A program made the translations under genes and the position numbers. Shown piece by piece: positions 42,094 to 50,800 of a stretch of 56,209 nt of DNA. The number at the start of each line of letters is the position of its first letter. Within the stretch, counting starts at the first letter, position 1. Origin of the DNA: Akkermansia sp. (lineage in GTDB: Bacteria; Verrucomicrobiota; Verrucomicrobiia; Verrucomicrobiales; Akkermansiaceae). A model generated the notes under the pieces. That model made no database searches and was not told the origin of the DNA. It saw only the letters and a list, made by a program, of their open reading frames with translations. The stretch is from NCBI GenBank assembly GCA_017472085.1, contig JAFUQZ010000018.1:1-56209 (forward strand). The letters run 5' to 3'.

Positions 42094-44303
42094 AGCTTCC
42101 ATACCATATTTCTGTCCTGATGTTGCTGTGCGCCAGCCTGCTTGGCGGGTGGCTGTGCAGTTGTGACGGTCGGCACAACGTGGAGGGTATCACCTGGCAG
42201 CCGCCGGAGGACAAGGAAATGCCGCCGGCCTTTGACGGAGAAGAAGATGTTCCTGCTTACACGAAGCGCTGGCGCATGCCGGAGGGCTTTCGCGGGTTTC
42301 CGGCGCGTTGGAATGAACGGGTAAAGACCTACCTGGAGCGCAGCATCGAAAGCAAGACGGAGGAGCTGAACCGCTCCATGTCGCAGCAGCTCAGCGCGGT
42401 GCCCGGGTCGGAGGAACACCGCCGTGCCGGTGTGCGGGCTCAGTCCGACAAGCTCAGCCTTTCCAATCTCATGGAACGGCGTCAGATGGGGGATTATCTG
42501 GTGTTTCGCCGCCCGAAGGACATCCCGGATAACCTGCAGTGGCAGGATGGTGCCTCCGAACCCGAGCTGGGAAGCACGGAGGCTCGCAAAGGCGGAACGC
42601 TGCGGCTGCCGTTGCAGCGGTCGTTCCCCAATACATTACGGCCGTTCGGCCCGAACAGCAATAATTCGACCCGCCGCTATGTGTATGATGATATTGACCT
42701 GCCGCTGGTGCGGCTGCACCCCGGTACCGGTCGTCTCATCCCCGGCACGGCAGATCGCTGGGCCGTCTCGCCGGATAACCGCACCGTGTATTTTCATATC
42801 GACCCGAACGCTCGCTTTTCCAATGGCCGCCGGTTGACCACCCGCGATTATATCTGCTCTCTGTTTGTCCGCACCTCATCCTTTGCCGAAGAACCGTTCT
42901 ATGGCAGCTATTACATGGGAAATTTTGCTCGCATCACCGTGTATGGCGATGAGTACCTGGCGGTGACGCTCAATGCGCCGCGCCCGTACGCGCCGATATA
43001 TGCCTCCATTCCCGCCAGCTGCACCTCTTTCTATGCCGAATTCGGTCCGGATTATCCCACGCGTTACCTGTGGAGGGTAGCCCCGACCACCGGGGCCTAT
43101 ACCATTCTGCCGGATGGACTGAACATGGGCCGCAGCATGGTGCTCAGCCGTGTGAAGGACTGGTGGGCCGCAGAGCGTAAATTTACGCGTCATTCCTGCA
43201 ATGTGGACAATATCGTGTACCTTTTTGTAACGGAAACCTCCAAGGTGCGAGAGCTGTTCCGCATCGGTCAGCTGGATGTGTTTTCTGCCCGCGATGCGGA
43301 TATCTGGTATGAGGGTATGGAAATTGACCCCATGTACCGAGGATTGATTCAGCGGGTACGATTCAGCAACATCTGGCCGAGAAACTGTTTCGGCTGGCAT
43401 CTGAATTGCGCTCGTGCTCCGTTTAACAACAAGGACGTGCGACTCGGCTTTCACCATGCGCTCAATATCCAGAGCGTCATCAACACCGTCTTTCGCGGAG
43501 ACTACTCCCGCCTGGGGTCCTATTTCTCAGGCTTCGGCAAATATACGGATTCCGGCATTCGGGCTCTGCCGTATTCACCGGAAAAAGCGCGGCGTTATTT
43601 TGCCGCTGCCGGGTACACAGAAGAGGGGGATGACGGCATACTCTGCAAACCGGACGGCACTCGTTTACAGGTGGTTGTCAGCTCCCGCATAGATTCTCTC
43701 TATGCCAACTGCATGAACATGCTGCGGGAGGATGCCGCCAGATGCGGGGTGGATTTGCTATTGGAGCAGATGGATGATACGGTGTTCTATCTCAAGGTTA
43801 AAGAGAAAAAACACAGCGCTGCCATCTTCTCCTGGGGGTTCTCACCCCCGTTGCCGGATGCCTCAGCCTTTTTCCTTTCCGAATATGCCCTGAAAGAAGA
43901 CGGAACTCCTCTGTCGGGCACCAACAACATCACCGCCACAGCATCCCCGGAGCTGGATGCTGCCATTCTGGATTGCCGCATGGCCTCCACGGAACAGGAT
44001 ATGATGGAAGCCCAGTTCCGGGTGCAGCGGCTTATCGCGGATACGGCGGCTTGGGTGCCCGGATGGACCACTTCTTTCTGGCGTTTTGCCCAGTGGCGCT
44101 GGCTGCGCTGGCCTGATACACCGGATTGCCGATTCTGCCCGCCGAGGTACTATGACCCGCTGGACAGCCACCTCTACTGGATTGACGAAGATATTAAACG
44201 AGAGACTCTGGAGGCGCGTACGGGCGGCGGTGCGTTCCCGGAAGCTCAGATAGATATACCGCTGCCGGAATCGCAGACAGCTCAACCTGAACCTCAGATA
44301 TGA
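42090..44303 (+). CDS. Peptide ABC transporter substrate-binding lipoprotein (SBP family 5)
   Basis: This 737-residue lipoprotein (lipobox WLCSC) belongs to the extracellular solute-binding family 5 (OppA/DppA/YejA). It has an unusual N-terminal segment (about residues 25-160, charged and helical) before the SBP core starts at KGGTLRLPLQRSFPNTLRPF. Core motifs: YDDIDLPLVRLHP, WAVSPDNRTVYFHIDPNARFSNG, NNKDVRLGFHHALNIQ and FSWGFSPPLPDASAFFLSE. The tail is Pro/Gln-rich. It overlaps yejE and the ATPase gene by 4 bases each, so all four are co-translated. The ligand is probably oligopeptides. Confidence 0.9.
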   Translation: MKLPYHISVLMLLCASLLGGWLCSCDGRHNVEGITWQPPEDKEMPPAFDGEEDVPAYTKRWRMPEGFRGFPARWNERVKTYLERSIESKTEELNRSMSQQLSAVPGSEEHRRAGVRAQSDKLSLSNLMERRQMGDYLVFRRPKDIPDNLQWQDGASEPELGSTEARKGGTLRLPLQRSFPNTLRPFGPNSNNSTRRYVYDDIDLPLVRLHPGTGRLIPGTADRWAVSPDNRTVYFHIDPNARFSNGRRLTTRDYICSLFVRTSSFAEEPFYGSYYMGNFARITVYGDEYLAVTLNAPRPYAPIYASIPASCTSFYAEFGPDYPTRYLWRVAPTTGAYTILPDGLNMGRSMVLSRVKDWWAAERKFTRHSCNVDNIVYLFVTETSKVRELFRIGQLDVFSARDADIWYEGMEIDPMYRGLIQRVRFSNIWPRNCFGWHLNCARAPFNNKDVRLGFHHALNIQSVINTVFRGDYSRLGSYFSGFGKYTDSGIRALPYSPEKARRYFAAAGYTEEGDDGILCKPDGTRLQVVVSSRIDSLYANCMNMLREDAARCGVDLLLEQMDDTVFYLKVKEKKHSAAIFSWGFSPPLPDASAFFLSEYALKEDGTPLSGTNNITATASPELDAAILDCRMASTEQDMMEAQFRVQRLIADTAAWVPGWTTSFWRFAQWRWLRWPDTPDCRFCPPRYYDPLDSHLYWIDEDIKRETLEARTGGGAFPEAQIDIPLPESQTAQPEPQI

Positions 44304-45286
44304 ATCATCAGCCCCTTCTGGAAGTACGTCATCTCTCGGTCGCCTTCGAATCAGACGATGGGCTCCTGCTGCGTGCGGTGGATGATGTGAGCTTCAGCAT
44401 CGGACGCGGCGAATGCGTGGGAATCGTGGGAGAAAGCGGTTGCGGCAAGAGCGTGACCGCCATGAGCCTGGTGCGGCTGTTGCCGAAACCCGCCGGGCAG
44501 ATTCTCTCCGGCGAGGTTCTGTTTGACGGGGAAGAGGTGTTGTCCATGCCGCCGAACCGTCTGCACGAGTTGCGCGGCGGGCGCGTGGGCGTGATTTTTC
44601 AGGAACCCATGCAGGCGCTCAATCCTGTGCATACCATTGGCAACCAGATAGCGGAGTCGCTCATGCTGCACCGGGGGCTGACTGCGGATGCCGCCTGGGT
44701 GGAAGCAGTGAATCTGTTGCGCCTGGTGCATATCCCCAACCCGGATTTGCGTGCGTTGGATTACCCTCATTCCCTATCCGGAGGCATGCGCCAGCGCGTG
44801 GTCATCGCCATTGCGCTGGCCTGTCGTCCCCAACTCATCATAGCGGATGAACCGACCACTGCGCTGGATGTGACCGTGCAGCAGCAGATACTCAACCTCC
44901 TGCGCGAATTGCGTCAGGATTTGACCGCCTCCTCCTTGCTCATCACCCATGATTTAGGGGTGATTGCGCAGAACTGCGACCGCGTGCTGGTGATGTATGC
45001 CGGTCGCATTGTGGAAAGTGCTCCCGTGACGGAACTCTTTGTCAACCCCCGCCATGCTTATACCAAGGCTTTGCTGGCCTCCATGCCTCGCCGCAACTAC
45101 GAGCGCAAATCCCTGCTGCCCACCATTCCCGGCAATGTGGCACCCATCCGCGAGTACGTGCAGGGCTGTCGCTTCTGCCAGCGCAAGGGGGTAGCCTTGG
45201 TGAAGTTGACCGAGCGCCCGCCGCTGGTGGAAGTCTCTCCCGGACATTGGGTGGAAAACTGTCCCCGTTGCGCCGCAGAAGAATAA
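44300..45286 (+). CDS. Peptide ABC transporter ATP-binding protein (OppD/DppD type)
   Basis: This is a 328-residue ATPase with Walker [10 protein letters not shown]-loop [12 protein letters not shown], signature LSGGMRQR, Walker [13 protein letters not shown] and the switch His in LLITHDLG. The C-terminal oligopeptide/dipeptide domain (from about residue 235) contains a Cys-rich stretch (CRFCQRKG...NCPRC) typical of OppD-like proteins with a bound cluster. E. coli YejF is a double ATPase; here only one half is present and no OppF follows. The transporter either homodimerises this subunit or borrows a second ATPase from elsewhere. Confidence 0.93.
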   Translation: MNHQPLLEVRHLSVAFESDDGLLLRAVDDVSFSIGRGECVGIVGESGCGKSVTAMSLVRLLPKPAGQILSGEVLFDGEEVLSMPPNRLHELRGGRVGVIFQEPMQALNPVHTIGNQIAESLMLHRGLTADAAWVEAVNLLRLVHIPNPDLRALDYPHSLSGGMRQRVVIAIALACRPQLIIADEPTTALDVTVQQQILNLLRELRQDLTASSLLITHDLGVIAQNCDRVLVMYAGRIVESAPVTELFVNPRHAYTKALLASMPRRNYERKSLLPTIPGNVAPIREYVQGCRFCQRKGVALVKLTERPPLVEVSPGHWVENCPRCAAEE

Positions 45287-45385
45287 AGAGCCATCATCTA
45301 CCCATGCAATTGTCCTCTTGATTGCAGATCAGAAGCCCCGGGGAACGGCTTTATCGAGATGCCCGGATTTGTGAGTTGCGGAAAA

Positions 45386-45432
45386 GAAAAAAGCCTCATA
45401 AATCAACGTAAGTGTTGAAATATGAGGCTTTT
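45386..45432 (-). terminator. Terminator of tRNA-Ser
   Basis: The stem AAGCCTCATA / TATGAGGCTT has a 20-base internal loop and is followed by a T6 run on the minus strand, directly after the tRNA. Confidence 0.8.
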
Positions 45433-45435
45433 CAG

Positions 45436-45523
45436 CGGACAGGGAGGGATTCGAACCCTCGGTACGGTTTTGCCGTACACACGATTTCCAATCGTGCTCT
45501 TTCGACCACTCAGACACCTGCCC
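45436..45523 (-). tRNA. tRNA-Ser (GGA anticodon)
   Basis: This 88-base class II tRNA reads UCC serine codons. The acceptor stem pairs GGGCAGG with CCTGTCC, the anticodon loop reads TTGGAAA (anticodon GGA), and a long variable arm (TGTACGGCAAAACCGTAC region) is typical of tRNA-Ser. The T arm is GAGGGTTCGAATCCCTC. CCA is not encoded. It is flanked by its own promoter and terminator. Confidence 0.96.
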
Positions 45524-45562
45524 ATGGGCTTGTCGCCAGGGGGCGCTTGGCAGCGCGGGTGG

Positions 45563-45591
45563 AATATACGCCAATCTTAACGAAATTGCAA
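45563..45591 (-). promoter_or_regulatory. Promoter of tRNA-Ser
   Basis: On the minus strand: TTGCAA (45591-45586), 17-base spacer, TATATT (45568-45563), about 40 bases upstream of the mature tRNA. Confidence 0.7.
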
Positions 45592-45777
45592 GCTTTATTT
45601 TTAATTTTTTTTCTTTTTTTTTTGTGAGAATGGTCGTTTGGATGTCTTTATCTGCGCTTGGTATCCGGGGCTGTTTCGGATTTTGCCGATGCGGAAGCCC
45701 GGAATCAGCAGGTGCGTTCCCTCAGCGCAAAACTATAGGTTTTTGATTTTTTGCTGCGGGGCAGGGGTCATAGCTGC

Positions 45778-45987
45778 ATGGACCAGGAAACAATAAAGGA
45801 AACCGGAGAAAAGGTAAAGCATTGGTTGGAGGATAAGCAACATCGCCGTTGCTGCAAAGTGGCACTGGGCGCTGCCAATGCTGTTGTGCTGATGGGACTC
45901 ACCGTTGGCGTGACGTTGCTGTGGATTAACGAATTGTGTCGCTCCCGCGCGCATTACCACTGCTGCCGACCGAAAGAAGAGAAGTAA
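45778..45987 (+). CDS. Small single-pass membrane protein, 69 residues
   Basis: This short ORF encodes a charged N-terminus (MDQETIKETGEKVKHWLEDK), a Cys pair (RRCCK), one transmembrane helix (about residues 32-50, ANAVVLMGLTVGVTLLWI) and a basic C-terminus with another Cys pair (HYHCCRPKEEK). The N-in/C-out topology with paired cysteines on both sides is unusual. No family is recognised and no strong ribosome-binding site is seen. The opposite-strand ORF over the same bases looks like a shadow. Confidence 0.5.
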   Translation: MDQETIKETGEKVKHWLEDKQHRRCCKVALGAANAVVLMGLTVGVTLLWINELCRSRAHYHCCRPKEEK

Positions 45988-46033
45988 TCGGCACGTTGCA
46001 GAATTGACCCAATCGCGGGCCTCCCGCGCCTGT

Positions 46034-46068
46034 CTCAGCCGCACACCTTGTCCCGGTGTGCGGCTGAG
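46034..46068. repeat. 14-bp perfect inverted repeat without T tract
   Basis: Arms CTCAGCCGCACACC and GGTGTGCGGCTGAG with a 7-base loop. It lies between the small membrane-protein gene and the ddh terminator. Neither strand shows the T run of an intrinsic terminator. Confidence 0.6.
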
Positions 46069-46104
46069 TGCAATGGCGTTGTCCGCCACCGCGGGCTGCG
46101 CGCG

Positions 46105-46137
46105 AGAAAAAACGGGATAGGTTATACCTATCCCGTT
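46105..46137 (-). terminator. Terminator of ddh
   Basis: The perfect stem AACGGGATAGG / CCTATCCCGTT with a 5-base loop is followed by TTTTTT on the minus strand, 31 bases past the ddh stop. Confidence 0.9.
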
Positions 46138-46167
46138 GATGAAAAGAATGCTGCGATGAAAATGCGC

Positions 46168-47049
46168 TTATACCAGCTGGGCGATGAGGGCCTCGCGGTC
46201 GCCAGGGCAGAAATCCATGGGCGGAATCTCCGGCAGTGTGTAGCATCCTGCGGACAGTCGCATGCTGGCGCGCGCGGCGGCCACCATCACCTGAGCCGTC
46301 AGAGCAGGGTTGTTGATACGCATCTCAAACTTGAAAATCTGGTTCTGAGTTGTGCCGGATACACCCTTGCGCTCCATGTAGACCCCGTGTCCCATGTCTC
46401 GCAGGGAATCAATGTCCGGCACCTGCTTTACGTGCGTTTCATCGTGGCAGAAATAATCATCTGCCTTGATGGCAGCCTCCACCTCAGCAAAGTCCGCGCC
46501 ATCCTCCAATTGCACATATACCATGCGGCGGTGGACACCGGAGCCGGTCGGGATGGTGAGGGAGAGGGCATCCTTCACTCCTGCCTTGGAGCGAGCCACC
46601 ACGCTGTGCCCCATGCTCATGCCCGGCCCGAAGTTCGTATAGGTGATACCCTTGGGAGCCATGGCCAGCATCATCGTGCGCATCACGGAGTCGGAGCCGG
46701 GATCCCAGCCGGCGGAAATGACCGCCACGGCATTGCTGGCTTTGGCCTGTGCACCCAGCGAACGGCGTAAATCAACAATGCCGCCGTGAATATCATAGCT
46801 GTCAACGGTGTTGATACCCTTGGCCAGCAGGGGCAGGGCCGTCTCTTCAACACTACGGGTCGGGGTGCAGAGCAGTGCAACATCCACCTTCCCGAGCTCG
46901 TCGATATCCGTCACCGTCTTGATTCCATGAACCGGGGCGCTGCCGGCGCGGCGTACAATGCCTGCTAATTCCATATCGGGCGCGGCACGCAGCGCGTCTA
47001 CTGAGTACTTGCCGATATTTCCGTATCCTACGATGGCTACCTTAATCAT
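46168..47049 (-). CDS. ddh: Meso-diaminopimelate D-dehydrogenase
   Basis: Ddh reductively aminates tetrahydrodipicolinate to meso-diaminopimelate in one step, bypassing the succinylase, acetylase and aminotransferase routes of lysine and cell-wall precursor synthesis. The 293-residue NADPH enzyme starts IKVAIVGYGNIGKYSVDAL and continues with LAGIVRRAGS, LLCTPTRSVEE, NTVDSYDIHG, SAGWDPGSDSV and GPGMSMGHSV. These match the family throughout. It has its own promoter and terminator and so seems to be expressed alone. Confidence 0.94.
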   Translation of the reverse strand: MIKVAIVGYGNIGKYSVDALRAAPDMELAGIVRRAGSAPVHGIKTVTDIDELGKVDVALLCTPTRSVEETALPLLAKGINTVDSYDIHGGIVDLRRSLGAQAKASNAVAVISAGWDPGSDSVMRTMMLAMAPKGITYTNFGPGMSMGHSVVARSKAGVKDALSLTIPTGSGVHRRMVYVQLEDGADFAEVEAAIKADDYFCHDETHVKQVPDIDSLRDMGHGVYMERKGVSGTTQNQIFKFEMRINNPALTAQVMVAAARASMRLSAGCYTLPEIPPMDFCPGDREALIAQLV

Positions 47050-47117
47050 CTTATTGATTCTGTGTGGCTTGTGTTATTGTGTTTTGTAGTGGAAAGTCAG
47101 TTTCCCGCCACGCGGCT

Positions 47118-47146
47118 ATTGTACATGATTTCCCCCACCAACGCAA
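47118..47146 (-). promoter_or_regulatory. Promoter of ddh
   Basis: On the minus strand: TTGCGT (47146-47141), 17-base spacer, TACAAT (47123-47118); leader about 62 bases. Confidence 0.7.
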
Positions 47147-47270
47147 GCGCAGACTTGAACATCGCTCTATTTTTTAGAATTGTTCTGACATGCAGACGCT
47201 TGCCGGAGTCGGTAGCACGTTGCTAGTGAGCTGTGAAGAATGGTAAATGTCCTGGTCTCGCCTATTTGCT

Positions 47271-47298
47271 TGCCATATGCAGGAATAAGAGTATAATC
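47271..47298 (+). promoter_or_regulatory. Promoter of the first island lipoprotein gene
   Basis: TTGCCA (47271-47276), 16-base spacer, TATAAT (47293-47298); leader about 25 bases before ATG 47330. Confidence 0.7.
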
Positions 47299-47329
47299 CC
47301 TGATGTAACAAATACAACTGTTTTCCGCT

Positions 47330-48061
47330 ATGAATCTGCGTTTTCTTTTCTCTCGCTCTGTCCGGAAAAAGTTCCGTTTGGGGGCTGTGCTGTATGGCGG
47401 GTTGAGTATGTTGAGCTCGCTTTTTTACTGTTCCTGCAGCTCCGGATCATTCTATGTTCTGAACACCGGGCAATACATGTTGGAACACAGTATGGATAGG
47501 CAGTTTGTCATTTCTTCGGAATACAAGACACCCGCAGAAACCGGCCCTTATTACGGAGTGCCCGTATATAAGGAGGATGAAAAATACTATGTGGAGGCTA
47601 ACCGGATGGACATGCGTAGGAATGTAGGTGTTTTCTCTTCCGTTGGACAGGCTGCTCCGGAGCCATACTACCACACCAGCAAGGAAGAGAAGGCCTATTA
47701 CGAAGTGGAGCTGACCGTCCGATCCGGGGAGTTTTTCTTCTCGCTTCCATCGGCTGAATCAAAAGACCCCCAGCCGGCCTTTACAACAATGCCTGTTGAT
47801 TCCCCTGTTATCACTGCTAATTTTTTGCCTTCACCCTCCTATCCCTCTGTTTCCCTCGCCATGGAGGCATGCAGGCAGGTTTCCACCTATACTTGTGAAC
47901 AGACCGGTGATATCCAACTCAGGCTGACCGAGCCGGAGGAACAGCTTTCATGGCGTGCCTTGTACGGATTACCCTCTGCTGCGGTTCTTTTCGTGGCTGT
48001 GGATATCCCTTTCGACCTCATCAGTTTTACCGGCTTCTGCATCGGCAGTCTGTTTGACTGA
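47330..48061 (+). CDS. Island lipoprotein A
   Basis: This 243-residue protein has a basic N-region (RKKFRLG) and a type II signal ending in LSSLFYCSCSSG. The mature part is rich in Tyr/Glu/Pro and probably beta-stranded (YYGVPVYKEDEKYYVEANRMD, EKAYYEVELTVRSGEFFFSL). It ends with a hydrophobic block (WRALYGLPSAAVLFVAVDIP, then FDLISFTGFCIGSLFD). The same type of C-terminal block, P-A-x-x-LFV-x-D-x-P, occurs in the lipoproteins at 50099 and, more loosely, 54903, so these look like diverged paralogues. The ending faintly resembles YceK-type lipoproteins. No function can be assigned. Confidence 0.7.
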   Translation: MNLRFLFSRSVRKKFRLGAVLYGGLSMLSSLFYCSCSSGSFYVLNTGQYMLEHSMDRQFVISSEYKTPAETGPYYGVPVYKEDEKYYVEANRMDMRRNVGVFSSVGQAAPEPYYHTSKEEKAYYEVELTVRSGEFFFSLPSAESKDPQPAFTTMPVDSPVITANFLPSPSYPSVSLAMEACRQVSTYTCEQTGDIQLRLTEPEEQLSWRALYGLPSAAVLFVAVDIPFDLISFTGFCIGSLFD

Positions 48062-48122
48062 GAGTCTTGCGCTGTATGCACCCCCATTGAATTCTCCTCT
48101 ATCGTTCCTCTGCAAAACATAT

Positions 48123-48180
48123 TTTTTGCAAAAAAAGTTGCGGATTCGCCGTTGGGGAGTATTATTAGAGGTAAAGAGAA
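48123..48180 (+). promoter_or_regulatory. Island promoter repeat, copy 1
   Basis: TTGC-A7-GTTGCGG, a 16-base spacer, TATTAT (48160-48165), then AGAGGTAAAGAG. The -35 is TTGCGG (48138-48143). It drives the membrane protein at 48199 and is near-identical to copies at 50038, 51888 and 53812. Confidence 0.8.
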
Positions 48181-48198
48181 TCGCGTGTTCGCCATAAG

Positions 48199-48603
48199 AT
48201 GAAATCCTGTATTTTCTATACTTTCTTGTTGCCTCTTCTGTATGCTCTTCTGGTCTTTCTGATGAGTTGTGATTTTCTAATACCACCATATCTGGCAGGT
48301 CTCATCTTTCTTCTTGCCATAGCATTGCCATCATTGGTTTGCTGCATCGGTTGGCTGTGGATTCAGCGTCGCCCCATTCGGAGTATGGAAACGCCTTACA
48401 TCTGTTTCATTCTTCCAATGGTGTTTTTATTGGTTGCCTGTGTTATCTCTGTTTACTTTTTTGGATATGACGGATTCAATACGATAGTTGGTCATTTCCT
48501 CATTCTGGCGGCTAATGGTGCTTGCTGTATCGGGATGGTTGGGCTTACATGGTTACTGCGGATGTTGTGGCGCATCGTATCTGACCCCAAGCAGTGGAAG
48601 TAG
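48199..48603 (+). CDS. Small four-pass membrane protein
   Basis: This 134-residue protein is almost entirely membrane-embedded, with hydrophobic segments at about residues 5-22, 28-52, 70-92 and 98-125 and only short loops (QRRPIRSMETP between TM2 and TM3). There is no recognised domain. It starts at ATG 48199 about 30 bases after promoter repeat copy 1. Since the upstream lipoprotein at 47330 has its own, different promoter, this gene can be expressed separately. Similar small membrane proteins follow exported proteins elsewhere in the island (50801, 53199, 54243). Confidence 0.65.
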   Translation: MKSCIFYTFLLPLLYALLVFLMSCDFLIPPYLAGLIFLLAIALPSLVCCIGWLWIQRRPIRSMETPYICFILPMVFLLVACVISVYFFGYDGFNTIVGHFLILAANGACCIGMVGLTWLLRMLWRIVSDPKQWK

Positions 48604-48674
48604 CTTCAGCGAAGCCCCCTGCAATGCCTGAGTAAGCATACTTTATGAAAATCAACACAAAAAAGAAGCGAACC

Positions 48675-48703
48675 TTGAACAGGTCGGTGAAAATTGATAT
48701 AAT
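48675..48703 (+). promoter_or_regulatory. Promoter of the third ankyrin gene (leaderless)
   Basis: TTGAAC (48675-48680), 17-base spacer, TATAAT (48698-48703). The predicted +1 falls at ATG 48711, which sets the start of the lipoprotein. Confidence 0.75.
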
Positions 48704-48710
48704 GACAGCG

Positions 48711-49880
48711 ATGGGTAACAACCGCTTATTTGGCAAGAAGCTGATTTATGCGTCCCTCCTGACTGTTTTTCTTCTGATGGGGACTGCATGTGAAGAAGCT
48801 TTATCAGACAAGAAAGACTCATTTTTCCACCCCCAACAACCAATGGACACGAAGACTCTATTTTCCGGCAGACTGACAGCAGACGATGTGCGATTACTGA
48901 TAAAGCAGGGAGCTGACCCAAATGAACGCGAGAAAAGCATGGGCGATACTCCACTTATGCGAGCTGAGCGCGGTGATGTCATCCGCGCCTTGATTGAATG
49001 CGGCGCGGATGTACACGCTGTGAATAATTTCGGACAGAATATGGTTCATTCTATGGCGTTCAGGCAAGAGCCTGAGGAAGATTATATGCGGACCGTGATA
49101 GACGAAGCCTGCAAGGTCGGCCTGTCGCTGGATGCTCCGGTGGGAGTGGATGCCCCCCTGTTTCTTGCTGTGTACTCCGATGCGGAGCCGACAGTAGAAT
49201 ATCTGTTGGAGCAGGGGGCCAGCCCCCATGCGCTCTCCTCTGAAGAAGGAATCTTATCGGAAACATACACGGCTTTGAATTACGCTGCAACCGTTGCAGA
49301 AAATACAATCAATACCCTGATGTTGTTGCACGCCGGGGCCGGTGATGAGGAAGTGGAACAAAAATGGACATCCCTACACCGGGCTGCAATTGCAGGAAAT
49401 GTCGGGGAAGTAGCATCTCTGCTCAGCTCCGGTGTCAGCCCGGATATCCGAGGGGTGCTCGAGTGCACGCCTCTGATGGGGGCTGCCATGTTTGGTCATA
49501 CAGAAGTGGTAAAATTGCTCGTAGCTGCCGGTGCTGATATAGAGGCTCGGAACAAACTGGAGTCTCCCTACGAGCAACCTTTCGATAACTATACTGCGCT
49601 GCAATTGGCTGCATGGAACGGGCAAAATGAAGTCATCCGCTACTTACTCTCACAGGGTGCTGACCCGAACATTGCAGGCAATCGAAAACTCAGAGCTTTG
49701 CATATAGCGGTCTGGCGAGGAAAAGAAGATACTGCTCGTCTGTTGTTAGAATCCGGGGCAGACCCGAATGTCATTGCCGGAGAGAACGAGGATGAATGGA
49801 GAGCCTCACCTCTGTTTTTTGCCAAAAAGGGTAGCAGCATATACCAATTACTGATACAGTTCGGAGCCAAGGCAGAATAG
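48711..49880 (+). CDS. Ankyrin-repeat lipoprotein, large
   Basis: This 389-residue lipoprotein (lipobox LMGTAC) contains at least seven ankyrin repeats: VRLLIKQGADPNEREKSMGD, IRALIECGADVHAVNNFGQN, VEYLLEQGASPHALS, HRAAIAGNVGEVASLLSSGV, VVKLLVAAGADIEARNKLES, VIRYLLSQGADPNIAGNRKL and ARLLLESGADPNVIAGENED. The frame is open from 48645, but the promoter -10 lies at 48698-48703 and the signal peptide (KKLIYASLLTVFLLMG) follows ATG 48711, so the shorter start is preferred. It is presumably a periplasmic protein-binding scaffold; the partner is unknown. Confidence 0.87.
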   Translation: MGNNRLFGKKLIYASLLTVFLLMGTACEEALSDKKDSFFHPQQPMDTKTLFSGRLTADDVRLLIKQGADPNEREKSMGDTPLMRAERGDVIRALIECGADVHAVNNFGQNMVHSMAFRQEPEEDYMRTVIDEACKVGLSLDAPVGVDAPLFLAVYSDAEPTVEYLLEQGASPHALSSEEGILSETYTALNYAATVAENTINTLMLLHAGAGDEEVEQKWTSLHRAAIAGNVGEVASLLSSGVSPDIRGVLECTPLMGAAMFGHTEVVKLLVAAGADIEARNKLESPYEQPFDNYTALQLAAWNGQNEVIRYLLSQGADPNIAGNRKLRALHIAVWRGKEDTARLLLESGADPNVIAGENEDEWRASPLFFAKKGSSIYQLLIQFGAKAE

Positions 49881-50037
49881 CATGACCGGGAAAACTCCCG
49901 AAGTCGGGCAGGAATGCACCCCGTCTACCGTCCTCCTCCTACGGATGTCTTGTTTGGCTTCAGTATCAGCAACATTGCAGGAAACGCGCAAATAATTGTC
50001 CGCCGCAAGCGTCTCTATGGTAGAAAAAAATCAAGCA

Positions 50038-50096
50038 TATTGCAAAAAAATTGCGGATTCGCGGCTTAGATGTGTTAATATAAGTAAAGAGATAGA
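50038..50096 (+). promoter_or_regulatory. Island promoter repeat, copy 2
   Basis: TTGC-A7-TTGCGG (-35 at 50051-50056), then 27 bases aligned without gaps to the other copies, ending AAGTAAAGAG. The -10 position reads TGTTAA/TTAATA, the weakest of the four. It drives the lipoprotein at 50099. Confidence 0.7.
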
Positions 50097-50098
50097 TA

Positions 50099-50767
50099 AT
50101 GATAAAGACAATTTTTTCCCGAATCTTTGCCGCCGCAGCCCTTTGCCTTGTGGCGGTGGGGCTGAGTTCGTGTGTTTCACGTTTGCACAGGGTTGCGTAT
50201 GAGTATCCCCGCCGTTATGAGGGGGCATGGTTGGAAAACAACAGCGTTCCCATAGATGGCAATGCTGCCAACATGAAGTTGACGAAACGCATGTATGTGT
50301 ATGAATGCTGCGGCGAATGGTATCTGCTGGTTTATCGCATCTGCTACACCAGGAAAGTGATACAAGGAGACCCGGAAACTGCATATCGGATAGCCAATGT
50401 TTCTCATGAAGACAAGCGGCAGTATTATCTCCCCATATCATCCGAATTCGCAGGCAAGCTGCGCACCGCTTCCCGACACGGAAGCAGACAGAACGAGTTG
50501 ACGAACCATATAAAGCCGACCGGGTTGTTGACGTCTCTGCCGCAGCAAGCCAAGGCATATCCTGTTCTCATGCCTATATACAATTGCGAGAATGAGGATT
50601 TGTTGGTACAGACGGATGCCCATGTCAGGCCTTCCGCCATTCTGGCCTATCCGGCGGCAGCCCTTCTTTTTGTGGTGGATGTTCCGACTACCGTGGTAGC
50701 CTCGACTGTCGGGTACACGGTAGCCGGTCTTTATGCTCTTATTTGTCCCTCACAAGTGTTTCGTTGA
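50099..50767 (+). CDS. Island lipoprotein B
   Basis: This 222-residue lipoprotein (lipobox VGLSSC, Cys about residue 25) has a mature part with YEYPRRYEGAW, KLTKRMYVYECCGEWYLLVYRI and QQAKAYPVLMPIYN. It ends in a hydrophobic block (LAYPAAALLFVVDVPTTVVA, then STVGYTVAGLYAL) matching in layout the one in island lipoprotein A (47330). The Cys pair ECC may form a disulfide. ATG 50099 directly follows repeat copy 2, with AAAGAG as a weak ribosome-binding site. A membrane protein gene follows after 33 bases. Function unknown. Confidence 0.7.
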   Translation: MIKTIFSRIFAAAALCLVAVGLSSCVSRLHRVAYEYPRRYEGAWLENNSVPIDGNAANMKLTKRMYVYECCGEWYLLVYRICYTRKVIQGDPETAYRIANVSHEDKRQYYLPISSEFAGKLRTASRHGSRQNELTNHIKPTGLLTSLPQQAKAYPVLMPIYNCENEDLLVQTDAHVRPSAILAYPAAALLFVVDVPTTVVASTVGYTVAGLYALICPSQVFR

Positions 50768-50800
50768 ATATATCCGATACTGAACGCATTCATTAACGAC

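Noticed and set aside
45733..46089. 118-codon minus-strand ORF over the small membrane-protein gene
   Set aside because: No signal, domain or promoter, and it covers a terminator-like region; the plus-strand 69-residue frame has a clear transmembrane helix and better composition.
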